Source: Chlorella sorokiniana
Lineage: Eukaryota > Chlorophyta > Trebouxiophyceae > Chlorellales > Chlorellaceae
DNA length: 64,000 nucleotides
Assembly (NCBI GenBank): GCA_025917655.1
Contig: CP084620.1
Location: forward strand, 2,170,001 to 2,234,000
Direction: 5' to 3'
Below, in pieces: positions 33,720 through 43,393 of this stretch (positions are counted from its first letter, which is position 1; every line of letters begins with the position of its first letter). A model generated the notes under the pieces. The model did no database searches, had not been told where the DNA came from, and saw nothing but the letters and a program-made list of their open reading frames with translations. The translations under genes and the position numbers were made by a program.

Positions 33720-34826
33720 TCACTTCCCAATGAATCCCAGCCATTGGAGGATGTAGTACCCAATAATAAACATCATCAGAGCGCCGCGCGGGCTCAACAT
33801 CAGCCTGTAGAGAGGGAATTCATTGTCAAATCGAATGGTTGGGAAGGGCTGCAACATGGACTAGGCAGGAGATACGGCGCTGCCACCAAACATTCGACCC
33901 GCGTCGACAACCTCACCCCAACAAAGCCTGGCCGCTTGTGCTAGCACCGCGCCAAGGGTACTGTTCGCCTGCCTCATCGTTCTGCACCGCAACCCGCGCA
34001 TCGCTGGCTATGGTCTGCAAGCTTGTTGGTGTGGGGGAGCATGGCGGGGAACCAGCATGAGCTGCAGCGGTTGGGTCCGCTGTGCGCCTGACAGCAGGGC
34101 TGGGAACAGCATCCCTTTACGGTGCTTGCCTCGCCATTGGGGCCCACAATGACCAGCCTTGGAATGCCCATCACGCTGAAACGTCCGCTAAGCGCGCTAC
34201 GCACTTCATGTTCTTCAAAGGGAACCGCCAGCCATGGCATCTGCTGAAAGTACTCCTGCAGGTTGACAAGCCAGCTGCTGCAGTTTCACGCTACAACTGC
34301 AGCATAGAGCAAGGGCGGGGACAAATACAACTGCAGCATAGAGCAAGGGCGGGGACAAAGACTCAGCTCGCGCAGCCCAGCCTCCTCACCTCAGCCTGCG
34401 CCTCGCTCTTATCGCCGCTCACGAAGAGGATTTCAAAGTCGCTGTGCTTTTGCCGCACGGCTTTGTAAACCTGGGCCAGCAGGGGCGTGAAAGTGCGGCA
34501 TGGCCCGCACCAGTGTGCAGAGAAATAGATCCCTAGCGTCTTCCCCGCCAGCGCCTCCTCAGCGCGGATCCGCTCCACGCCCTTGTCACCCCGGGCCAGC
34601 AACTCCACGCCCTGGAAAGCATACAGGCATGCCTGTCAACGGACTGCGCAATCAAAGTGACAGGCATGGGCGTGCGTGGCTATGGCGGGCTGTGGCAGCA
34701 GGCAGCGGCGGCAAGGCGGCGGACCCAGCTGCTGCAGTAAGCGCGATGGCAATTGGTCGCATGCAGCTGCTGTGGCCGCCTGTATCACACCTGCAAGCCA
34801 AGCGCCTCAACAGGGCTCTGGGACAT
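33720..34826 (-). CDS. Nucleoredoxin-like protein with C-terminal membrane anchor
   Basis: This is a thioredoxin-fold protein of the nucleoredoxin/tryparedoxin branch. Five exons (34826-34791, 34611-34390, 34255-34121, 34014-33917, 33804-33720) add up to exactly 192 codons, with every intron phase matching, giving 191 residues. The start reads 'MSQSPVEALGLQGVELL'. The active site is 'FSAHWCGPCRTFTP' (Cys47-Gly-Pro-Cys50); nucleoredoxins normally have WCPPC. 'FEILFVSGDKSEAQAE', 'MPWLAVPFEE' and 'MGIPRLVIVGPNG' (cis-Pro) are branch signatures. After 'ARVAVQNDEAGEQYPW', where most relatives end, the last exon adds 'GALMMFIIGYYILQWLGFIG', a hydrophobic segment of about 19 residues followed by Lys and the stop. 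The protein is thus predicted to be tail-anchored with its redox domain facing the cytosol. Confidence 0.85.
34292..34359 (+). repeat. 34-bp tandem duplication in an intron
   Basis: Two exact 34-base copies (34292-34325 and 34326-34359) lie inside the intron between exons 2 and 3 of the nucleoredoxin-like gene. Being perfect, the duplication looks recent. Confidence 0.85.
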
Positions 34827-35354
34827 TGTGCGTTCACAAGCGATCGATTCGACAGTGTGGACAGTCAGAGGCTTTTGCGATTGTCCGACACGAACAGGGG
34901 TCCTGGCGCTGCGAAAACCGAGATGGGCGCCCTTCCTTGCCACGTCCTCGCGTTGGGTCGAGGTTGCGGCCCATTGCCCGCCCTGATCGCTTGCAGTCAA
35001 ACTCTTTCTGGTGCCTCGGCATCAGCCAATGCCCAAGGCAGGGCTGGGCGCCTCGTCGCAAATCCAAAGGTGTACTCGCCGCGGCCTGTCGGATCGTTTG
35101 TAGCGCCCGATTTAGCCCAACAGCCCCTGAAAGCAGGGGGCACCCCGGGAGGGCTCCTCGACACGGAAGCGGTGCCACCTGAACACCCCGGATGTCAGGC
35201 TTTGAGGTAATTAATGAGCAGTTGAGGCCGTGATCAGTCTCCTGTAGCGATGGAAACCCTGAGCTCGACCGCTTCGGGCCTTTGTGCTGTCTGTGACCTA
35301 CTGCCGTCTGCCGACCGCCTTGTGTGGACCGCTTCAGCTTTTTGGTGTTGATAC
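34827..35354. promoter_or_regulatory. Divergent region, nucleoredoxin-like / 5-phosphatase
   Basis: This roughly 530-base head-to-head interval may include the unresolved first exon of the 5-phosphatase gene (an ATG lies near 35250 but its frame does not splice cleanly). Long open frames crossing it show no family similarity. Confidence 0.4.
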
Positions 35355-38300
35355 ATGCCTAACAGTGCACGGTGCTGCCCTTATCTGCAGGAACTCGTGC
35401 CTGTGGAGATTGCGAGCAAGGGGCGCGGCGGGTCCGTGCCCATGCGCCCTGCGCCCCCGCCCCCACTGCTGCCCTGTCGCAGCAGGCTGCAAGCTTGGCA
35501 GCTGAGCAGCAGCCCCCGCATGCACAGCCGTCCCTTTCGCCGCCGTTGCCAAGTTCGGGACATGCGGAGGTGGATGGTGTGCCAGACAGCGTGGTGGATG
35601 CCTGGTTCCAAGTGGCAGACGCGGATGGCGACGGGCGGGTGGCCGACAGCGAGGCCCGCGACTTCTTCCTCACCTCCGGCCTGGCTGCCGCCGACCTCAG
35701 CAAGGTGCGCGCATCGAGCTGAATGTAGCACCCAGGGATCGTCCAGGAGGAGGCCACGGCTGGTCCACCCTGCTGGCCCTCCTTGTGCACGTCAGCACCT
35801 GCGTCCTGCAGAACGGAGAATCGGCTGGCCATGCTCCCAGCCGAACCAGTGCATTTCTGCTCACCCGTGCATTGGCTGTGGTGCCCCTTCCCCCGCAGAT
35901 TTGGAAGCTGGTGAAGTCGCCCGACGTCATTGCACGGGAGGGCAAGGGCCTGACGCGCCACCGCTTTGCGCAGGTGCTGCGCCTCATTGCCCTGGCACAA
36001 TGCGAGCAGCACGCGTTCACACAGGATAATGCCAGCGCTGCGCTGCACCGCGCCACCTGGCTGGAGCTGCACGGCAATCCCCTGCCACCTCCCCGCATCG
36101 CGCACCCCCGGGCGCAGCAGCTGGCGGCAGCGTCAGGCTCCCCCGGCGTTAGCGGCAGTCCACGTACAGCTGCAGTTGAGTGCAGCGCGGCCCGACAGGC
36201 CGCAGGCTCAGCAGCGGTGGAGCAGCAGGCAGAGGAGCGGGATATTGCTGCTGCGTCATCACCTGCGATCGACGCAGTCGACTTTCTCGCCACGGACATG
36301 TCTGGAGCTGGTGCCAGCTCAGCCTTTGCAGCACCACGACCGTCTGCTGTGCCGTACCCCGCCGATGACGACGACGATGACCTTTTTGCTTCGTGCGCTG
36401 AGGGAGCGAGCTGCGTCCCATGGCGCGGTGACCACCAGCGAGCCTGCAGGGGATCGGCCTGCTGGGGGGAAGAGGCAGGCGTGCAGAAGGACACACCTGT
36501 AAGCATGATGCGGCGCATGTCGCGCAGCATACCTGTGTCTGGACGGTGTTTACAGCGAGTGCACACGGGTGGGTGGCTGGCTGGAGGGGTTTGTGCCTGC
36601 GGCTGCACTGTTTGTGGGATCTGTTCTTGAGGGTGACATATTCCACTGGCACTTTGTAGGCACCAAATTCTGCCATCCCTTAACTGCTGGCCCTGCTTGC
36701 TGTCTGTCGAGCAGGCAATGTGGAGGCCCCCATAGCTTTTGAGGCGCGACTGCCGCCGCTGCAGCCCCGCGTGTCGGCCAAGCTGACCATGCTGGCGGCC
36801 GTCAACGGCTCGCTGTTTGCCGGGCCCGCCATCAGCGGCGGCCTGCTGCAGTGGGGGCGCTCGGAGGGCAGCATGCGGCGGCCGCTGGATGTGGATGGCC
36901 AGCAAGGGCAGCGGGTGGGTGCCACTGCCGCTCGCCGCTCGCTCCTGCATGCGGGCAGCCCTCCTGCCGCCCTGCTTCTCTCCAGCCCTGCATGCCGTAG
37001 TCGTTGGGCTTCATCGTGCAACTTTATGCGTGCAACCCCGCTGCCACTCATCGCTCCCCCGGCCCCGCAGGGCAAGCTGCGCCTCATGACTGACCTCATG
37101 CTGACCCCCTCTGGCGAGCGGCAGCAGGTGGAGACGGAGGATGCGGACGCGGCCCCCTCCATCGAGGTGCCCACCTGCGACCGCGGCCGCTCCGTGGCGT
37201 GCCTGCTGGTGGACGAGCCGGCGCAGCTGCTCTGGGTGGCGGACAAGGAGGGCTGGGTGTACGGTGGGTGAGGGACGGGCTGGGGTGGCTGCGCCGCACA
37301 GCCTGCACCGCTGCATGGCCTCCGCTGACTGACCTGGGCTGAGCCGGCAAGGTGGTGCTGGCCCCGCCATCGCCAGCTACCGTGCCGACCTTGACGCCCC
37401 CGGGCCCTGCACCTTGGACCCCCCTCCCCGCAGCCTACAGCGTGGCAGGCGAGCCGTGCATGTCGCTGCGAGCCGGGCACCGCGCCTTCCAGTGGCAGGC
37501 GCATCGCGTGGGCTATGCCACCGCCATGTGCCGCACGCCACAGGGCCACCTGTGGACCGGCTCCTCGCGCGGCAACCTGCGGTGGGCGCAAATGCTGCTG
37601 AGTGGGCCTCACAAGCTGAGTGGCCACCTCGTGGTGAGGACCCGTGCCAGGCCGGTCAACCTGCGCGCCTCCCTTCCACCCCCCGCAGGATGTGGGAGCT
37701 GGGTGAGCCGGCGCTGGTGGGGGAAGCGCCCGAGCCGCCCCGCGCCCGCGAGCTGCGCAAGGGCTTTGGCGAGCGCGCACACAGCGGCACCGTGCTTGCG
37801 CTGGTGGTGCCCGCCGAGGGGCAGCTGGTGTGGAGCGCCTCCCCCAAGGGCGTGCTGCTGTGGGACGCCGCCTGCGGCGCATTCCTGGGCATGCTGCAGC
37901 GCCCAGGCCCCCGCCTCGCGCCATCGCTGACGCTGCACGAGCTGTCGCCCGCCCCCAGCACTGACCTGTCCGCCGTGCGGTACAAAGTAGACGGCCAGAG
38001 GGTGGGTGGGTGTGGCTGGGGGAGGGGGTGGGGGCGCAGCACCAGCGACGCTTGCGGCTGGATCGATGCTGGCTAGCCTGCTTGCTTCAAGACCTGTTGG
38101 TTGCCTGCTACGGCGGCTGACATGGTTGCCCCTCCGTACGCCGCTCCCATGCCGTGCCCAGCCTGCTCACCCCAGGCCGCCCCGCCTTCCACGCCTCTGG
38201 CCTCCTACCTTCGCCCGTGGTCTCCGTCGTGGGCGTGCCAGCACTCACACGCTGCTGCCCCCTCCCCCTCTACCCCTACCCCTGCCAGGGCCTGGAGGTG

Positions 38301-41300
38301 GACCCCATCACCGGCTATGTCGTGGACCGGCCGCCCGCCGCCGACTGGCCTCGCATTGCCCTGGAGCAGGAGGCGTGGGCCACGCAGGTGCGGCCACGCA
38401 CCCCCTGCTGGGGCCTGCAACCCACGTGCACCCCCATGCAGCGCACCTTCACGCTGCGCCAGCCTCCAGTGCTTGCGGTGCTCTGCCCAGCTTTTTGCAT
38501 GCACCATCCGGCCGCGGCCTGCGGAGCCTCAAGCCGAGCCTCCTCACGCCGAGCCTCACGCCGAGCCTCACGCCGAGCCTCACGCCGAGCCTCACGCCGA
38601 GCCTCACGCTGTGCCTTGCCACCCCCTCCGCCTCCCCCACCGCCCCCAGACCGACAACAACATCAACGAGCTGATGGAGCGGGTGTCCATCGGCGGCTCC
38701 AAGGTGGTGCAGGGCGCGGGCAAGGCCGTCAAGCTGCTGTCCAAGCTGGCGCGCGGGCTGGGCAGCGGCGGCGGCGGCGGCGGCGCGCCCGCGGGCGAGG
38801 GGCCCAAGCAGGGCGCCGCGCGTGCACCCAGCAGCGCGTCGCTGGCGCCGTCGCCGAGCGTGGTGGGGGCCTCGGCCGCCATTGGTGAGCCTCAGGGGGC
38901 TGCTGGGCGTGCACTGGGTGGGGCGGCGGCCTCGGTGCGCGTATGCGTGGATGCCAGCCTGTGCCAGGCAGCCCGATGCGCTCTTGCCGCCGGCTGGCGC
39001 TTGCATCGCTCGAGCCCTCACCTGGCGGACCCCCGCGCCGCAGACGAGGACGCCCTGCCGGCCCAGGCGGCGGCGCTGGGCGACATCGTGGCGCTGGTGA
39101 CGCCCCCGGGCGGCGGCGTGTGGGTGTGCCACAAGAGCGGCGTGGTGGACCGGTACAGCGCGGCGGGGCAGCGGCGCGGCAGCGACGACTGCGGGCCCAG
39201 CATCACGGCGGTGGCGTGCGTGGGGGACCGCGTCTGGGTGGGCTTCTCGGATGGCATGGTCAGGTGAGGGGTCTTGCCTCCTGCGCCAGCACAGGAGGGC
39301 GACGGCACAGGGGCTTGCCTCCTGCGTGGCGGGCCGCGGCAGCAAAGCTTGCAGTGCAGCCAGGCCGTGGTGGGCGGGACACAGGGCCGGGGTGTGGTCT
39401 CCTTTGCCAGCGCCCCCGTTGCCCACGCCGCCACCCCGTTGCCAGCGCCCCCGTTGCCCCTCCCCTGGCGCAGCATCCGCGACCGCGGCGGAGCCGCCCT
39501 GCGCGTGTTCCAGGCCCACTCCGTCGGCATCCTCAGCATCGTGCAGGCCGGCTCCCGCACCTTCAGCCTGGCCGCCGACGGCTCGCTCAAGGGCTGGAGC
39601 TCGGCGGTGCCGTGCAGCGCGGACGTTGAGGCGCTGTGAGCCGGGGCCGTGCGCTGGTCTTCTGTGCACACCTGGCGGCGTGGCGGTGCCTGGCTGTGCT
39701 GCCCCTGTCTTCCTCCCGCATCGCCCTGACTCCCATCAGCAGCGCACCCGGCCACTGCTGCCAATTCTGTTGTGGGCTCCCTGGCCGCCCTGCCCTGCTC
39801 CTTCGCCGCAGCGCATCGTGGGACGAGCAGGCGTGCACGACGTACCGGCGGGAGAGCCTGCGCGTGCTGGCGGTGACGTGGAACGTGGGGGAGAGCAAGC
39901 CGGAGGCGGGCAGCCCCTTCTTCCGCTGGGTGCACGAGGCGGCGGCCAACATGCAGCTGGCGGTGGTGGCGCTGCAGGAGATTGAGATGGGCAGCTCCTC
40001 GGGTGGGCAAGGGGTTTGGAGCATGGGTGGGGAGGGGCCGCATGGGTGTGGGGTGGGAAGGGTGCGACCTCCCAAGCGGTGGTGGCAGGAAGGGTGTGAC
40101 CTCCCAAAGCATGCAAGCCGCCGATGCCAATGCAGCCTCCCGCTGTGTCATCCTTGTGATGGCTTGTGACGGCGGTGCCTTTCTATCAGCGCCATAGTGC
40201 ACCCCTGCTCCTCTGCTGTTAGCAACAAACAAGAAAAGGCTTCTCGCCCGCGCCCCCCTTCGCAGTGGCGCTGGCGGCCGCCAAGGACGCCTTCTCCCAC
40301 CGCATGCAGGAGCGGGGCAACACAAACGCCAAGTTCTGGGTCGGCGGCGTGCTGCGCGCGCTGGGGGCGAGCGCCACTGGCACCAAGTGGGCCTGCGCCA
40401 GCTCAGGTGGGCGCGCGGGGCGGCAAGGCACGCCCGTTTTGCGGCCGGGGGCTGCAGCACATCCGGCCAGGTTTGTGCTTGCTTCCTGCCTCACCTCCAC
40501 CCAGCTGGTGCGGTTGCGTGGACCCAGTCTGCTGTTGGGCGGCCTTTGGCTTCTTCTTCAGCCCTGTGAGGCAGCCTTCTCGCCGTCTCGCGCCGCCCCC
40601 TGCGCAGCGGCATGCTGGTCATGGTGTTTGCGCGCAACCAGCTGCGCTCCTGCATCGGCGAGGTCACCACCGCGTCGGTGGCCTGCGGCGTGCTGGGGGT
40701 GGGCGGCAACAAGGGCGCGGTGGCGGTGGAGTTCTCGGTGCACCGCCGCAAGGTGGCGGTGGTGTGCTCACACTTTGCGGCGCACCAGGTGGGGGAGGGG
40801 GAGGGGCAGGTCGTGCAGCTGCGCCAACTTGCAGACATGCGTGCCTGACGTTTTAGCCGGGCCAGGGCTGCAGCATGATGCCCTCCCTGCTCGGCTTTCC
40901 CCTAGTTACCCCCCCCTTCTGCGGCGCAGGGCGCGGTGGAGGCTCGCAACGCCAACTACGCCAACATCTGCCGCCATCTCACCTTCAGCAGGAGGGCCTG
41001 GTACGCGGAGGAGGACGCCCCCGCGCTGGCCGCTGCTGGCGCCGCACCCTCAAAGGCCAGGGAGCGGGCGGGGCTCTACGGGGGCCGTGGTGGCGGATGA
41101 CGGCGGTGAGCGCGGGCGGGGATGGGGTCGTGCCTGTGACAGCAAAATCTGTGCGGGCTGGCAGCTGCATTCAGCTGGGTGCTGGGCTAACACAAGCTTC
41201 GCTGTCAGTGCTGCCCACCGGCCGCCTGCCGCCCCCGCTGCAGATGCGGACAGCGACGCCGACAGCTCCAGCTTTGTTGCCGACCCGGCGGGGGCCTCCC

Positions 41301-42979
41301 GGGCGGCACCCCCACCATCGCCGACGAGGTGGTGCAGGGGAGGGCATGCGTGAGGCCGACATGCTGCTGTGGCTGGGCGACTTCAACTACCGCATCGAGG
41401 GGGCTACGAGGCGGTAAAGGAGAAGGCGGTGCGCTCGGAGCTGGGCGCGCTGCTGGAGCTGGTGAGGCTGCGGCGGCCGCGCCGGGCCCTGCCCCGGGCC
41501 CCACCCTGCCCTGCCCTGCGCCCCTGCCTGCCCGCCTCCGCCTGGGCGCTGGCGTGCTGCTGGGAGTGCTGCCACGGGCCCGTCCCTGCACAGCTGGCAA
41601 CTGGGCACATCAGCAGCGGCGGCCCGTACAGGGAGGGAGGCTGGGACGGGACTGAGTGGCCTTTCATGCCCCTTGCCTCCTCCCCCGCGTCTCCGCCGCA
41701 GGACCAGTGCCGCCGCGAGATGGCTGCGGGGCGCGTGTTCCGCGGCCTGCGCGAGGGCCCCATCACCTTCCGCCCCACATACAAGTTTGACAAGGCCTCA
41801 GCCAACCCCTTTGCTTACGACACGAGCGACAAGAAGCGGGTGCCCGCCTGGTGCGACCGAGTCTTCTTCCGCGGCAGCCGACCCTTCCCCAGCCCAGAGG
41901 TGCGCGCGGCCGCCTGCAAGCGAGGGCCCCAGCGGCCTATTCACCCAAGACAGGAGGGGCGTTGGGGGTGAAGAAGGGCAGCACCGTCGCGGCCACACCA
42001 AAGCGCTGTCATTGGGATGGCTGGCGATCCTGGTGCACATCCGGCAGCACCCTCAGCGCGCAGCTGCCTTGAGAGTCGATGCTGCTCCCCCTGCTCTGCC
42101 CCCCACTGTGCCCCCCGCAGGCGCAGGAGGGGGAGCGCTGGGCCCCGCTGGACGAGCAGGAGGAGGTGCTGGTGCGGGCCCTGGAGTACGGCTGCTGGGC
42201 GGACGTCAGCGACTCCGGGTGCGTGCGCAGCGCGACGGCGAGGGCGGCCAGCTGTGAGGCTGGGATGTGCCAGTTGAGCAGCACGTGCCCAGGGGGTCAG
42301 GCCCCTTGCGCTGTGCCCTGCCCTGGCTCAGCCCCCTGTTTACTGCTGGCATTGCTGACGCGAGTCCCCCCACCGCCCGCGCGCCCCCACACACACACAC
42401 CACCACCACCACACGCATACACACACACACACACAGACCACAAGCCCGTGTACGCGGTGCTGGAGGCCAACCTGCCCATCACCGACCAGGCCAAGAAGCG
42501 GGAGGTGTGCTCGCAGCTGCTGAAGGAGTGCAGCGCGGCGGCGGCAGGGCCAGCAGGGGCCGCCTGCTCGCTGGCCCCGATCACCTCAAGCTACACCCCA
42601 CAGCCATGCCCCGCCAAATGGTGCTGCTGCGCAACGAGGGCCAGCAGCCCCTGCTCTTCTCAGTCAGCCATGAGACAGACGGCTCGGCGGCGGCAGCCTT
42701 TGCAGCGCGGCAGCTGGGCGGCGAGGATGAGGCGGCAGCGGCGGCGGCGGCGCACCAGCTGCTGGAGGTGCGGCCGGTGCGGGGCGTCATCCCGCCTGGC
42801 CGCGAGCAGCAGCTGTGGGTGCACCTGTCGGGGACGAGTGGGCGCTGCAGGGTGCGCAGCAGCCGCCGCAGATGAGCTACCTGGTGCGGCTGGGCAGCCA
42901 GTTCAGCGTGGGCGGAGAGTCGACCGCGCCGGACACCGCGCAGCTGAGCTTCACGGCCACCTGCCTTACGCACTTGTGA
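35355..42979 (+). CDS. EH-domain, beta-propeller inositol polyphosphate 5-phosphatase (FRA3-like)
   Basis: This very long gene resembles the plant FRA3/5PTase12-14 family, which removes the 5-phosphate of inositol phosphates and phosphoinositides. The first exon position is uncertain. An N-terminal EH/EF-hand-like domain reads 'SVVDAWFQVADADGDGRVAD' and 'HRFAQVLRLIALAQ'. A spacer with an Asp run follows. The propeller region includes 'TMLAAVNGSLFAGPAISGG', 'LLWVADKEGWVYG', 'CRTPQGHLWTGSSRGNLR', 'GQLVWSASPKGVLLWD' and 'RVWVGFSDGMVR'. The catalytic domain has 'VLAVTWNVGES', 'AVVALQEIEMG', 'GNKGAVAVEF', 'WLGDFNYRIEG', 'PAWCDRVFFRG' and 'DHKPVYAVLE', all expected catalytic motifs. A C-terminal Ig-like (ASH-type) domain reads 'MVLLRNEGQQPLLFSV' and 'GVIPPGREQQLWVHLSG'. 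More than 15 exons and several frame slips are present (for example around 41290-41410). The stop is at 42979. Confidence 0.82.
38533..38609 (+). repeat. 12-bp minisatellite in an intron
   Basis: About six near-perfect copies of a 12-base unit (cctcacgccgag) lie in the intron before the exon 'TDNNINELMERVSIGG' of the 5-phosphatase gene. One frame through it would read as repeated Ala-Ser-Arg-Arg, but flanking splice sites place it in the intron. Confidence 0.75.
42388..42435 (+). repeat. (AC)n/(CCA)n microsatellite at a 3' splice site
   Basis: An (AC)n tract, broken by a (CCA)n patch, runs directly into the AG acceptor of the exon that begins 'DHKPVYAVLE' in the 5-phosphatase gene. Here the repeat replaces the usual polypyrimidine tract. 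Confidence 0.8.
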
Positions 42980-43393
42980 CGCCAGCAGACCTTGCCAGCA
43001 GTGCACGGCCACCTTGGACCCTTGGGGCCCCACCACACATCCTGCTGGCGCACCAGCGCCCTTATGCAGTGGTAGACGATGGCTGTTGGGTCCGCGCCTG
43101 CCCTGCCCTCCTCCATCGCCCCGCTCAACCGCAGCTGGCTCTGCAGCGGGCGCTGTCCCATTTCGTGTCCCACACGCAGCACTTGCTCCCTCCCCTTCTC
43201 CCGCTGCCTCTCCCAGCTTCACTTCTTCTTGCTCCTGCCCCGACGCACCTCCTCACGCTGTGAGTTGCAATAAATGACCGAAGCGAAGCCAGGCAGAGTG
43301 TGGTGGGGGCAGAAGCAGAGCTTGGCCAGGCAGCGCAAGGAAGAGAGGGTTGGGCGGAGAAAGGTGCGGCAGCTGCGGGCAGCGGCCCGACCC
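42980..43393. other. Convergent spacer, 5-phosphatase / AP-1 gamma
   Basis: This 414-base tail-to-tail interval holds both 3' UTRs. AATAAA occurs at about 43269-43274 on the plus strand; I saw no TGTAA. No gene is evident. Confidence 0.5.

Noticed and set aside
34500-35210. A 236-codon plus-strand frame over the start of the nucleoredoxin-like gene
   Set aside because: It is antisense to two exons whose phases fit exactly, and shows only low-complexity text.
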